From Tubiluchus corallicola (Eukaryota; Priapulida; Priapulimorpha; Priapulimorphida; Tubiluchidae), in the NCBI GenBank assembly GCA_030141605.1, contig JAQGDQ010001199.1, forward strand, positions 1 to 55,884: a stretch of DNA of 55,884 bases, in the 5' to 3' direction. Position 1 is the first letter of the stretch. Each line of letters starts with the position of its first letter. Both the position numbers and the translations under genes were made by a program. Shown here one piece after another: positions 1 through 19,675 of the stretch. The notes under the pieces were generated by a model. The model was not told the DNA's origin. It searched no databases and saw only the letters and a program-made list of their open reading frames with translations.

Positions 1-302
<302 letters not shown>

Positions 303-698
303 AGGGAGAAAAGAAAAGGGACTGGCAGTGAAGGAAGAAGGAGAACAATAACATGAAAAATCTAAAGACATTTTGTAGCTCTTATTTTAGCAATGACTTC
401 ATGTTAGTTGTGCTTGGGTTACGTATTACGTAGCGAAATAAACGACAAAATTTTAATCAGCACAAACAAAGTTGCTGTGTGTAACGCGAATTCTTCATAA
501 TCACTCAGCGTGTGTCTTATTCTTCAAACACTGACAAACGTACACGCATGACTTAGCTATTTCTAATGCTGTGAAGAAAGACTTTATTGCAATTACTCAC
601 CTTGAAATTATCTATTCACGTCTGACGTCCAAACTTTTGTTTACTTTTCATTTAAAAAAATTAGCGAAAAAATCAGCTGCAAAATAAATGTTTTAGAA
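303..698. other. Intergenic, nothing recognised
   Basis: AT-rich unique-looking sequence between the GA run and MITE-A. I see no exon, RNA gene or tandem repeat. Confidence 0.6.
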
Positions 699-1178
699 CA
701 GGGGTGTGCAAATTGCGGCCCGCCGAGAGAGTTTGTGCGGCCCGCGAAGAGGTTTGTCAACCAAATGAAAATGCGGCCATGGCGATTAATTGAGTGTATC
801 CAGCTGAAGTCCGTGCCACGTCCCAAAGATAGTGCGGGTAGTTTTTTCTACTAGATCGGATGCCATTAACCCTTACAAGATGGTTGTAGCTTAATGTCAC
901 TGTACTACACAGACTGTGTGATACACATTACTAATATGCATTGTAATGAAATTACCACTATCTGTCCTGAAAGTAGAAATATATGGTTTGTGTATAAATT
1001 TTAATAACTTCTAAAATAGTTTCTTAAGTGTAGTAGTAATGATGTATGCAGGTCGGATGCAAAAAAATCATTATTAGGCCTTTCTGTACTTGGCTCCTTG
1101 ATCAAACTGCCTGTGGCCCACAGGAATTGCGGGAAAGTTTCATGTGGCCCGGCTAGTCAGATAATTTGCACACCCCTG
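699..1178. mobile_element. hAT-type MITE, family A, copy 1 (left arm)
   Basis: The element begins caggggtgtgcaaatt and ends with the inverse, aatttgcacacccctg. It is flanked by a perfect 8-bp duplication ttttagaa (691-698 and 1179-1186). An 8-bp target duplication with CAGGG-type termini is the hAT superfamily hallmark. At 480 bp it has no transposase frame and must be mobilised in trans. The subterminal regions are GC-rich (gcggcccgc). Other copies are at 15040-15540 and 41355-41836, plus the two mirrors. Confidence 0.92.
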
Positions 1179-1186
1179 TTTTAGAA

Positions 1187-2064
1187 TAAAATGATAAAAT
1201 AATAGTTTATTATGTACGAGAGCCAATTGTTATATTAGGAGGTCCAAAAACTGTTCTGTTGATGTTAGGAGAAGACTTCTTGCAGCATTTTGTATGTAGT
1301 TCTATTGCAATAATCTTTGGTTTAATAACGATAAAAGAAACATTCAAAGAATGCGTAATACCTATAATAACGCCACTAGAGGACTCTTTAATATTCCTTG
1401 TCGCTGTAGTGCAAGTCAAACGTATGTTAGCTACAATGTACCAAGTTTTTCATGCATAAGTAGGAAAGCCTAAACACAGAAGTTGGCTGTTTTTGAGTCA
1501 GAATACTGTTATTAATAACTTGCTGTACAATATTAGTACAATTTTCAAATAAAATACGCCAAAATTTTCCTGTTTACGTACGAAAGCTGCGTTTAGTTTC
1601 AGGAGTAGGCTGTTTTTGGAGCAGAATACTGTCATCAATAACTTGCTGTACAATACTGATACAGTTTCTTGATCGAACATTTTTAAGTCGTAGTTAAGAA
1701 CCTTATATAAACTAACTGTGTGCTTTTTACTTGTGCCTTATTTCTGTTGTTCTATGAACTGTAAGTGTCTGAAATAAAATAAATATTTATAAATAAATAA
1801 AATAAACAAATTTGAAATCTCTAGTGAGAATTTGAATTTGCGTAAGGAAAGAAAACTCCTGACAGTCATTTAGGACAAACAAATAAACTATTGAATGAGC
1901 ATTACCGGTAAATTCAAGAAGCCAATAAGGAGTGGGAACTGTACGAGACTGTTACATTACGCTCGCAGGGGGTAACGGAGCATTTAAACCCTGCATATTG
2001 CGTTAATACTTCGATCTGCAACTGCATTCCTACCCGTATTACATTTTCGTATATTCTATGGCTG
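1187..2064. other. Upstream region of GY1 (left); one diverged direct repeat
   Basis: No exon recognised. Two copies of a roughly 60-bp sequence containing cagaatactg and aataacttgctgtacaata lie at about 1483-1546 and 1606-1668 (123-bp spacing). The rest is AT-rich. Confidence 0.6.
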
Positions 2065-2072
2065 TATAAAAG
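2065..2072 (+). promoter_or_regulatory. TATA box of GY1 (left arm)
   Basis: tataaaag lies about 90 bp before the donor of an untranslated first exon (tctggtgcag|gtacgt, donor at 2152). Transcription would start near 2095. GY2 and GY3 have TATA boxes in similar positions. Confidence 0.7.
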
Positions 2073-2256
2073 CCAGAAATGACCATCAAACCATTACGCC
2101 AGCTAGAAGAAATTTGGGAAAATAGTTTTGGGGTGTTGTAATCTGGTGCAGGTACGTCCTGTTGTACATAGTGGTATTTTTTACGATTTGTGTGATTTAT
2201 TGCTGTTACATTTGTAATAAATTTCTCGTGTTTGTTGCAGGGTTTACTAGTTCAAC

Positions 2257-3928
2257 ATGAAGACGTTGCTTAAGCTGGTTGTCATTTGCTTAACTGCTGT
2301 AAGTACTGCATTAAAATCATTAGTATCAGTGACTTCTAATGTTTCTAGATTAAAACAGCAGGTGGCGACACCCAACAGCGACATAAATTGATCAAAAACA
2401 TCAGTATTTTAACCTCTAACCAATTTAACTTCTTGCATAAATTTACGTTATAGAAGTAATCACTGATTATTTCGTTTTAGACGCAACTATGGTCCATGCC
2501 ACTTTTAGCTAGACGCGGTCCCGGCTTGCCGCCTGGATTTGGTGGTTATGGTGCAGGAGGATATGGTTACGGAGCTGGCCACCCAGCTGGTTATGGTGCA
2601 GGAGGATATGGTTACGGAGCTGGTCACCCAGCTGGTTATGGTGCAGGAGGATACGGTTATGGAGCTGGTCACCCAGCTGGTTATGGAGCTGGCTATCCTG
2701 GAACTGGATATGGAGGACCTGGTGCTGGTTATGGACTTGGTGCCCGTGGTTACGGTGGTGGACTTGCTGGTGCTGGTTACGGTGGTGGACTTGCTGGTGC
2801 TGGTTACGGTGGTGGACTTGCTGGTGCTGGTTACGGTGGTGGACTTGCTGGTGCTGGTTACGGTGGTGGACTTGCTGGTGCTGGTTATGGTGGTGGGCTG
2901 CCGGTGCTGGTTATGGACTTGGTGCCCGTGGTTACGGTGGTGGACTTGCTGGTGCTGGTTACGGTGGTGGACTTGCTGCCGGTGCTGGTTATGGACTTGG
3001 GGCCCGTGGTCACGGTGTACTTGGATATGGTGGTGGTTATGGCCATGGATATGGACTTGGAGCCCAAGGCTATGGTGCTGCTGGCTACGGAGCTGCTCAG
3101 AGGCAAGCTTACGGTGCTGGAGGGTACGGACATGGTGCTGGTGGTTATGGAGCTGCTCACGGACTCGGCTACGGTGCCACTGGAGGCTACAGTGGAGCAG
3201 CAAGACATGGTTACGGTTCTGCTGCAGGCTATGGCGGAGCAGCAGGGGGACTTGGCTACAGTTCTGCGGGAGGTCACGGAGCAGCAGGATACGGCCACGG
3301 CTCAGCAGGTGGCTATGGTACTGCAGCAGGACACGGCTATGGTGCAGCAGGTTACGGTGCGGCGGCAGCCGGACATGCTACCGGTGCCTCGGGAAGTTAT
3401 GGTGCTGCATCTGGACACAACTTTGGAGCACAGGCAGCTAAATATGGCCTTCAGAAAGAAATAACCCATACGGTTCGCATCTCGGCAGCAGGAGCTCAAC
3501 ATTCTGGAAGGGATGCAGGTTATTCCCATGGTGGTGCCGGATACTCTGGACACGATGCTGGTTATGCCCAAGAAGGTGCCGGATATTCTGGAGGTGAAAC
3601 CGGATATTCCCGAGAGGGTGGTGCATACACTGGAGGTGCTGCTGGATACTCCCAGGAGGGCAGTGGATATTCTAGAGGTGCTGCTGGTTATTCTCGCGAG
3701 GGTTCCGGATACACCGAAGGAGCAAGCGGATATTCCGGAGGTGGCGCTGGTTACTCGGAAGGACAAACTGGATACGGTGCGGAAAGTGCTGGATATTTGG
3801 GAGGATCGGGAGGTTATTCTCATGGAGATCAGGGTTATTCACATGGAGGTGGAGAAGGCTATGGATATGGTTCTGCTGAAGCTGGCTATGGAGGTGGAGA
3901 TGGCCATGGATATGGTTACACTAAATAA
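2257..3928 (+). pseudogene. GY1, Gly/Tyr-rich secreted structural protein, frameshifted left-arm copy
   Basis: The layout matches the intact right-arm copy. An untranslated first exon ends at 2151. The signal-peptide exon is 2241-2298, with ATG at 2257 encoding MKTLLKLVVICLTA. A phase-0 intron covers 2299-2480, and the large repeat exon is 2481-3928, ending in TAA. At about 2897-2900 this copy lacks 4 bp present in the right arm (gggct|gccggt here, gggcttgctgccggt there). The glycine-rich frame is therefore lost, and the misread frame stops near 3464. The correct frame remains open downstream to 3928. Poly(A) signals AATAAA lie at 4024 and 4048. The indel falls in a highly repetitive tract, so it may be a null allele, a decayed duplicate or a sequencing error. 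Confidence 0.85.
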
Positions 3929-4119
3929 AGAAATGTATTTAACACTGACATTACTGTTCTAATATGTGCTGAAAATTAACTTTGTACAATATTATTTTTA
4001 ATGTTAAATTGTTGTGAAAAAATAATAAATTATTTCTTTATGGTGCTAATAAATATTACTTGTCGTTTTGATTTGATCGTGGTGCGTTAGTTCAAATTAT
4101 ACTCTTAACAATATTAAGA

Positions 4120-4460
4120 TGTCACAGCGAATTTTAAACTGTTCTTGGTACAAAGAATTTCAAACTGCATCAGTTTGTGGTGTGCTAGATCATGTTATTG
4201 TTACAGAACCTGCAACAGCTTGTGGTGTGTTAGTTCAAATTTTGCCCTGTTACGAAAAATTTCAACTGTAATAGTTTGTGGTGTGTTAGTTCAAATTTTG
4301 CCCTGTTGTTGTTTCGAACAATACCAATTGTGACAGCTTGTGGTGTGCTAGTTCAAATGTTACCCCTTGTTCTTGTTACGAACAATTTCAACCGTAATAG
4401 CTTGTGGTGTGCTAGTTCAAAGTTTGCCCTGTTCTTGATACAAACAATTTTAAACTGTAA
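4120..4460. repeat. Degenerate ~62-bp tandem repeat
   Basis: About six diverged units, each carrying ttgtggtgtgctagttcaaa followed by a tgccctgtt segment, lie just 3' of GY1. Mirrored at 32613-32953. Confidence 0.75.
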
Positions 4461-4519
4461 TTTGTTACGTGGATAGCAGAAATTTTGACCTAATTTATGA
4501 TCAGATTTGTTAATGTTTA

Positions 4520-4879
4520 ATGCTTCTTTGTGTGAAGCAGAGGTTTCTAGCAATCTCTCTAAATTATCTCCAAAACTTTGCAACTCGCATTAACTATCCA
4601 AATTACATGCTTAGACTTCGTAGATTTAGTCGTTTACTTAAAGAGAAGATCAACAAGTCAGCTGCACAGCATTTAAATATACTAGCGTATAAGTCACAAA
4701 CTGATCCTAAGGCGTTTTGGCAATTTATCATGATCAAAGCCTATGATCAAAGTGAAATTGATCGATTTTTAACCTCAATTTTTCGCAAACTTGGCCTTCG
4801 AACAGCTTGGTTTCCGCGGTCACATACATCTCGCATCAGTGAAGGAGCTTCCTACGTACCGTTTGCACTGAATGTGTAG
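4520..4879 (+). pseudogene. Possible non-LTR retrotransposon fragment
   Basis: This 119-codon open frame contains RLRRFSRLLKEKINKS and, about 20 residues on, SQTDPKAFWQFI. A basic helix followed by a DPKAFW-like motif resembles the linker between endonuclease and reverse transcriptase in many LINE ORF2 proteins. No catalytic motif of either enzyme is present, and the frame runs into the 45-bp minisatellite. This is recognition by pattern only. It would be a short relic, not a gene. Confidence 0.35.
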
Positions 4880-5486
4880 CAATAATCCATAAAAATATGG
4901 GTAAAAGTACAGGTGAATGTGTAGCAATAATCCATAAAAATATGGGTGAAAGTACAGGTGAATGTGTGGCAATAATCCATAAAAATATGGGTGAAAGTAC
5001 AGGTGAATGTGTAGCAATAATCCATAAAAATATGGGTGAAAGTACAGGTGAATGTGTAGCAATAATCCATAAAAATATGGGTGAAAGTACAGATGAATGT
5101 GTAGCAATAATCCATAAGAATATGGGTAAAAGTACAGGTGAATGTGTAGCAATAATCCATAAAAATATGGGTGAAAGTACAGGTGAATGTGTAGCAATAA
5201 TCCATAAAAATATGGGTGAAAGTACAGATGAATGTGTAGCAATAATCCATAAAAATATGGGTGAAAGTACAGATGAATGTGTAGCAATAATCCATAAGAA
5301 TATGGGTAAAAGTACAGGTGAATGTGTAGCAATAATCCATAAGAATATGGGTAAAAGTACAGGTGAATGTGTAGCAATAATCCATAAAAAGATGGGTAAA
5401 AGTACAGGTGAATGTCAAGCAATAATCCATAAAAATATGGGTGAAAGTACAGGTGAATGTGAAGCAATAATCCATAAAATATGGGT
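4876..5486. repeat. 45-bp minisatellite, ~13.5 copies (left arm)
   Basis: The unit is built on agcaataatccataaaaat then atgggtgaaagtacaggtga. Because 45 is a multiple of 3 and the unit lacks stops in several frames, long repetitive frames appear on both strands. These look like artefacts. Copies differ at a few fixed positions (ggtaaa/ggtgaa, caggtg/cagatg). Confidence 0.95.
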
Positions 5487-6909
5487 AAAAATATCGGAAA
5501 TTTTCCGGGTAATTTTTTCCTCAACTTCAGCTATAAGGGACGATTTTTCCCGGTGTGGAGGTGTCCCTTATATCCGAGGTTGACCGTATGTCTACTACTG
5601 GATGGATGAGAGGCAGTGATCCGTTTGAGGATTTAGTTCCTTGCTGTCGTCCATGGCTCATAGTCGTAGGCACAACCTTCGTTTTGATTATAGCTATAAA
5701 ATTTTGTTTACTTTTACTCGTGTATAAAATGTATGTATGTGCTTCTTGTGCAAATAATAATAATAATAATAATAACAGTTTCTGGTGTGCTAGTTTAAAT
5801 TTACCGTCTTTTACCGCTTTAGAACGTCAGTTAAACGATATCTGTTTGCTTCTTATATAAACTAGTCTTGATCCTACTGTTCTTGTGGGACACAACAGTC
5901 ACAACTTTGTGTTCTTTTTGAGTAGAATCCAGAGTGCTTCGTCATCACATGAGCCGAATCTCCACAAGCGAACTCTTCTTGCCATTTTGAACATTCTTTT
6001 ATCCATCACTATCATCCATCCTTACTTTGCACAACTCTTTTTTTTAAATTGCCCAGAAATCTTCGGTTTTTTTGTTCTTTTTTCTCTCAGTATTTGGACG
6101 TGTTTATAATGGTGCAAGCACCTAACAAGTTCTACTTCTCGTTCTTGCCATTTATTATATGCACGCTGTCATATAATCATTATTATTAATATCTATTTTT
6201 TCCCAGTGTTTCTTGATATCGTATTTGTATTTACACTTCCAAATAAATTTATTATTATTATTATTATTAATTAATTTTAAACTGTAGCAGTCAGTGTGCT
6301 AGCTTAGAAGATACGAAAACAAGAGCAAAAAAAAAACGTGAAACACCAAAATAGCTTTATCAACACTGTTTTTGACATTTTAAACGATGTGCAATACGAT
6401 TAACATCTTACTTTACAATTATGTACAGCGAATGGAGAGGCACACCCCCCAAACAAACATGCCTTAATGCAGAACTTATTAGACATGACAAAGGCCTACA
6501 ATTAATCAACATTCTCGAGTGACATGCCTAAATTTAAACTACTAACATTGTAACAATTGTTACCGAAAAGACAATAGCTCGTATACAATTGCTTCATCAA
6601 CACTATTAAAATGATAAAGGAATGATTACAACAAGTGCAGACTGGTTAGATACTTTGGCGGAGAGAAAAATATTATCCATAGAAACAGGGCATGACCTCA
6701 TGGGACACCCTGTACTGAAACAGATTACTACAGTATATAACGCAGCATTTGATATAAAAACTGAAATTCAGCCATGAGAAAATGATGAAAAACTAATACA
6801 AAAATGATAGGAATTAATAAAAAGGTAAAAAATTCAACCGATTTTTACATAAAATCTCACAATATTATTTACAATTTTTTTATTGTAAACGATGACATTT
6901 CGATAATAC
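5487..6909. other. Intergenic, nothing recognised
   Basis: AT-rich sequence with two short trinucleotide runs (aat near 5755-5776, att near 6245-6268). Many of the small frames here are stop-poor only by chance. No domain or splice-supported exon was seen. Confidence 0.6.
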
Positions 6910-8087
6910 GAATGTTCTCCTCTTTAGATCACCACTGGCGTTTTGAGAACATGATCTCTTCTCCTCTTCAGATCACTATTGGCATTTCGAGAACACGATT
7001 GTTCTCCTCTTCAGGTCACCATAGGTAAAAAGTCACAGCGATCCTAAAAAGGAGAATAAGCGTGTTCTCGAAACGCCAATGGTGACATGAAGAAGAGAAC
7101 AAGCGTGTTCTCAAGACATCAAAGGCGACTTGAAGCGTAAAACAAGCGTGTTCTCGAAACATCAATGGTGATCTAAAGAAAAGAATAAGCGTGTTCTCGA
7201 AATGCCAATGGTGATCTAAAGAAAAGAATATGCGTGTTCACGAAACGCCAATGGTGATCTAAAGAAAAGAACAAGCGTGTTCTCGAAACACTAATGGTGA
7301 TCTAAAGAAAAGAACAAGCGTGTTCTCGAAACGCCAATGGTGATCTAAAGAAAAGAACAAGCGTGTTCTCGAAACGCCAATGGTGATCTAAAGAAAAGAA
7401 CAAGCGTGTTCTCGAAACGCCAATGGTGATCTAAAGAAAAGAATAAGCGTGTTATCGAAATGCTAATGGTGATATGAAGAAGAGAACAAATGTCTTCTCG
7501 AAACATTAAAGGTGATTTGAAGAGTAAAACAAGCGTGTTCTCGAAACGCCAAAGGTGATCTAAAGAAAAGAACAAGCGTGTTCTCGAAACATCAATGGTG
7601 ATCTAAAGAAAAGAACAAGCATGTTCTCGAAATGCCAATGGTGATCTAAAGAAAAGAATAAGCGTGTTCTCAAAACTCTAATGGTGATCTAAAGAAGAGA
7701 ACAAGAGTGTTCTCGAAACACCAATGGTGATCTAAAGAAGAGAACAAGCGTGTTCTCGAAACATTAAAGGTGATTTGAAGAGTAAAACAAGTGTGTTCTC
7801 GAAACGCCAAAGGTGATCTAAAGAAGAGAACAAGCGTGTTCTCGAAACATTAAAGGTGATTTGAAGAGTAAAACAAGTGTGTTCTCGAAACGCCAATGGT
7901 GATCTAAAGAAGAGAACAAGCGTGTTATCGAAACATTAAAGGTGATTTGAAGAGTAAAACAAGTGTGTTCTCGAAACTCCAATGGTGACCTGAAGAAGAG
8001 AACAAGCGTGTTCTCGAAACACCAGTGGTGATCTAAAGAGAAGTACAAACGTGTTCTCGGAACGCCAGTGGCGGTCTGAAGAGAACA
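6910..8087. repeat. 43-bp minisatellite with a head-to-head orientation switch (left arm)
   Basis: About two dozen units containing gaacaagcgtgttctcgaaa and atggtgatctaaaga run in one orientation from about 7045. About three units at 6910-7023 run in the opposite orientation (gatcacca, cgagaacac). The inversion centre is a 20-30 bp spacer near 7024-7044. Mirrored at 28986-30163 with the same length. Confidence 0.92.
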
Positions 8088-8245
8088 AGCATTTCTTGAA
8101 ACGTCATCATTTCCATTAAAAATCTTTTCATTAATTTAAATAAAAAAGACAGAGTTATGTAGCCCCAACTGCGCCTTTTAAGACACATTTTTATCGATGT
8201 GGTAATGTGGGTTGCGCATTAACAGACTAGCTCAAAAGTCTTCAG

Positions 8246-8645
8246 GAGGGGTGAGCAATCAGAAAATGAATCTAACCAAATTTTTGACTTTGGAATTTGA
8301 ATCAAAAGGAATTTCAAGATTTCAAATCCGAATTCAATTCTAAAGATCTCCAAAAAAATTTTAACCATAAATAAAAAGCAGCTTCGCGAAGATCGTGCAT
8401 ATTGCTTGATTTTGTCCTTACGTAAAAACACTAATAATTTTGCTTAAAAATTGTGCAGATGTTGCGAGCTGATTGAATGACGTTTCGAATGTCTTTTTGA
8501 TAAAGAACACGTGTACAGCTGAAGTGGTGACTTATTCGAATCCACGATTTTAGGTTCGAATTGAATGCAAATTAAAAAAACTAGTTCGAATCGAATTCCA
8601 ACACTCGAATTCGATTCAGACTCGAATGTTTGATGCTCACCCCAG
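8246..8645. mobile_element. Interspersed repeat D (MITE-like), left arm
   Basis: About 400 bp bounded by ggggtgagca and its inverse tgctcacccc, with ttcgaatcgaattc-rich ends. A diverged relative sits at 42600-42985, sharing internal blocks such as aagatcgtgcatatt and gataaagaac. Inverted ends, dispersed copies and no coding capacity suggest a MITE. No clear target duplication was identified. Confidence 0.65.
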
Positions 8646-8931
8646 TAGGCACTCGTTACAGAACTTATATTTGTCAGAAATAAATGCAATTCTCTAGGCA
8701 GAAATAAGCAAAAGACGAAGTTTACGTTAGTCGTGAAGCAAATGACTAAGCTTATACGAGACACGAGTGACTAGTGACTACAAAGCTTCATACAAATTAG
8801 CGACAAAGCAAAAGCAAAGCCATCTTGTCCAGCGTAGTATCTGGTCGCTGCAGTTAAGCTCACAAAAACTAAGTGCACGGTGCAATGTTACACTAATTTG
8901 ATTTTGCAATAGAGTTACTGTGATAGCATAG

Positions 8932-9555
8932 CAGTGGCATAGCAAGTGTTTGCGGTGCCCGGGGGCAAAAAATGTCTGGCGCCCTACACTTTTAATGTTT
9001 CTATCATTTGTCTTGTGGGTGAAGCCATAAATTGTGCGCGTTGTTTGCATTCCTGAGTCCGACTTTCGTTTTTCGACAAAATGGGATAAAGAAAAAACGA
9101 ATTTTTTCTAAGAATCACCCTGAGTTTGATTTGCGGTACTGCAGCAGAATAACTCTTTTGTTCATAACACCATATTCCTTAAACATTCAGCTCCAGCATT
9201 AAAACATACAAATATTATGAAAGATACAGAACTTTACAGGTTTTCGCAATAATACAGTCGGCATTTAGAGAAACGCCACTGTTTCTGCCAAAATTATTGT
9301 TCTGCTAAACCACACACGCCTTTAAGTAACAACATTAGCCTTTTTTCCTAGTAATTACTGTAGTAATTAAGTCAGCTACGATGATCTCCAACTAGGTAAT
9401 TTTGTTGTGGTTTGAAAACCTGTTTTAATTGTTTCGTTAATGTCGGGGATTAGTAATTAATAATTAACAGTCACTGAGCTCCAGACGAATTTTGTGCCCT
9501 CTTACCCTTGCCTGGAGGCGATTGCCCCCTATTGCCCCAGCTTGCCACGCCTCTG
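8932..9555. mobile_element. hAT-type MITE, family B (left arm, complete)
   Basis: Imperfect 15-bp terminal inverted repeats: cagtggcatagcaag at the start, and an end whose reverse complement is cagaggcgtggcaag. A perfect 8-bp target duplication tagcatag lies at 8924-8931 and 9556-9563. It is 624 bp long with no transposase. The right-arm copy has lost 11 bp at this terminus. Confidence 0.88.
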
Positions 9556-9563
9556 TAGCATAG

Positions 9564-10803
9564 TCATATTTAGCAATCACAATAGACAGCCATGTGCAGA
9601 CAGGAATTTGGGATAGATAATACACTAACACAACTAATTCTTATCTTAATTTTACAATATCTGTTTACAAATGCATCTTAGTTCATGCATATATGACTAC
9701 AGCGCTGCTGACAATCTCAGACATTAAGATCCGACAGCATGAAAAGCGTCGTCAATCATTACAATTGTAGATCTTACAAACCACTCCACTGCCTGTATGA
9801 CGAGAATCTCCCGTCACGAAAATGCTATTCTGACTGGCATTTAAAATGGGAGCTTTGGGAATTGATTTTTCGGGAAACGTTTTCCCACTCCGACGGCATC
9901 CTTGAGCATCGTGTTTATGCTTAAATCATGCAACTATGACACTGTATTACAATCGAAGAGCTCAAAATGCAAAATACTTGTAGGCCAGACGTATTAATGT
10001 CAAAATATGTAATCAGAAGTAGTGATAGCTTACCAGTATTGCTTGGTGACTATCTCACCTAGATCAAGCAGTTACATTTACGAATGCTTTTACGGTTAGC
10101 ATTAGACTGTCGGCAAGAATTAATAAATAACACCCCCTCCCCCTCAAACGACAGCCAACAATCAATGTTACATCAGCTAAAAATAAATAATCAATAATCT
10201 CCGACATAATTTATGCAAATCTTTCTGAACCGCATGCCAAAGTGCGAGTCTAGAAAGACGTTAACAACACGAACGCGTCGCAAGCGAAACTCTTGCAACT
10301 TTACCGAACTTTAAGCACGTATTTGACTACCATCGGTCAAACTACTGGCCAAACAATGACCAGCAATTGCTTACGGTGACTTCAACATCCGATTTACAAT
10401 TATTAATATGGATGTACATCGACTGGCGACACCTAGCTACTAGGAAATGTTACTCTGTCTACGTCCCTACCTTGTGAATGTTACTAAAATGTCACATGCA
10501 ATGGATTTACGATAAAACGATTCTTCAATAATCAACAAACTTGACAGGGGAACAAGCACAGCTTGAACAATAAAACATACACCAGGCCATCAGGGCGTTG
10601 TCATGGTAACCTCGTAAACAAATGGCAAACGATCCTGACAGAATTCCTGAGTGTTTCGGCTCACGATGCAGCCGATAAATGGCCGCACTGGCCGCACAGC
10701 AGCGGATTATGCTCGTCCGATCGGCAGATTAATTTACATCATTTGCAAATGCTGTGTTGCATTAGGAAACAAAGCGTGTTAACGGATAAATGGATTAATC
10801 GCA
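9564..10803. other. Intergenic region 3' of the kinase gene, nothing recognised
   Basis: Unique-looking sequence between MITE-B and the kinase stop codon. It should contain the kinase 3' UTR on the minus strand. The frames present show no family resemblance. Confidence 0.6.
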
Positions 10804-18006
<7,203 letters not shown>

Positions 18007-18721
18007 CTGAAAGCAATAACAGAAATCTTTATTACAATAATGTCTACAATGAAATGAAAATTTTTTTGATAATTCCTGAAATGTTTTTTATCTCGTCGTA
18101 ACATCTGTAACATACAGTGTGTTTCTTTTCTATAAGGTAATTCCTTTTATGTTGACTGTGCATTACTAACACATGATAAAAGGACATCTGTATATGACTG
18201 TAAATAGTACAATTACACACTGGAGTTGTTTTTTAACTCGCCCCTAGATGGCAGTCAAAAAATTGCTCAGTCACCATAGCAACGCCAACTTTAGCAATGC
18301 CCATTCCGGCAGTGTGATGTTAGAAGCTACAGCAGGACAATGAACATAGCGGCTGCCTGTCACAAACACCATGGCAACCGATTGTTCAGCATAAACAATG
18401 GGAAAAAATGCAAACAATCCCCGTTCATAAGCCTAGCAAAAAATGTCTTATGATGACGATGAACCATCTGAACGTAATAGACTATAACTTTTTAGATTTT
18501 TTGCTGTGCTAACACTTCGAGTCTATTATTTATGCAGTTTTGCAGTCTTTGGTCAGTATTATGACAACCGTACACTGAGCTTAAACCGAAATCTAATTCC
18601 CTAATGCACAAAGATAGCTGAAATTTACTAGTACAGTAGGTGCCATTTAATAGACTCAACTTTATAATGGAAGTGTTTTGATCAAATTAACCGACTGAAT
18701 CTATTATCGGACAGATGTAGT

Positions 18722-18840
18722 GTTACAGTAAGTACTCGCTTAACGACTCCCCGCTTAACGAGGCTTCGTTTTAACGATGCTGAACATTTGACACCTTTTC
18801 TTCACTTAACGACGCGCGTTTCATTTTAACGACAATTTTT
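18722..18840. mobile_element. Possible transposon terminus (Tigger/pogo-like look)
   Basis: cagtaagtactcgcttaacg followed by repeats of cgcttaacga and ttttaacga resembles termini of pogo/Tigger-type elements. No partner terminus or target duplication was found. Confidence 0.25.
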
Positions 18841-19151
18841 TACTCTGCTCACAGTCATTTTTGTTTTATCAACAATTTTTTTTTACCTAATTCGAAGCAT
18901 TAAAATGGTACAAATTGCATTATTTTGTTCTAAAAACGCATGAATGACCTAAATAGTTCAACTATTATAAAGCTTTTACTTCCCGACTGACTAAATTCGT
19001 ACTAAATTCTAGCAGATCTAGGCCTTTGTGTTTGCCAGTTTATATGCATCCACCCACACACCCTACTTTAAACTTTATGCCAGGGAATTATCTCTGCAAC
19101 CTAGCTGTTGTTATAACAACCAGGTTAGTATAGGTTTTACATGTCAAATGT

Positions 19152-19671
19152 AGACCTGCGTTAACTCGAATGTAGATTTAGGTAATTCAAATGTGTTTTG
19201 GTAACTCAAATGTAGACTTAGGTAGTTCAAATGTGTCTTGGTAATTCAAATGTAGATTTAGGCAGTTCAAATGTGTCTTGGTAATTCAAATGTAGATTTA
19301 GGCAGTTCAAATGTGTCTTGGTAACTCAAATGTAGACTTAGGTAATTCAAATGTGTCTTGGTAATTCAAATGTAGATTTAGGCAGTTCAAATGTGTCTTG
19401 GTAACTCAAATGTAGATTTAGGTAGTTCAAATGTGTCTTGGTAATTCAAATGTAGATTTAGGCAGTTCAAATGTGTCTTGGTAATTCAAATGTAGATTTA
19501 GGTAATTCAAATGTGTCTTGGTAACTCAAATGTAGACTTAGGTAGTTCAAATGTGTCTTGGTAATTCAAATGTAGATTTAGGTAATTCAGATGTGTCTTG
19601 GTAACTCAAATGTAGACTTAGGTAGTTCAAATGTGTCTTGGTAATTCAAATGTAGATTTAGGTAGTTCAAA
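19152..19671. repeat. 40-bp satellite, 13 units, at the loop/right-arm junction
   Basis: Higher-order 40-bp unit made of two related 20-bp halves: ttcaaatgtagatttagg and ttcaaatgtgtcttgg, each with a short linker. 520 bp is exactly 13 units. It has no counterpart near the left arm. Confidence 0.95.
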
Positions 19672-19675
19672 TGTG
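19672..19675. other. Palindrome junction with 4-bp microhomology
   Basis: ttcaaatgtg belongs to the 40-bp satellite and tgtgatgtgtgatcc to the 21-bp satellite. They overlap by tgtg at the switch point. This is the right-arm breakpoint of the palindrome. Confidence 0.8.

Noticed and set aside
2505-3823. Antisense and shifted frames over GY1 (and mirrors), rich in Thr/Ser, His/Gln or Val/Leu
   Set aside because: Shadows of the glycine-rich GY1 exon. Only the GY frame has a spliced signal peptide.
4820-5583. Repetitive frames of 207-234 codons on both strands with a 15-residue period
   Set aside because: They follow from a 45-bp stop-free minisatellite unit. Both strands are equally open and there is no signal peptide or splice logic.
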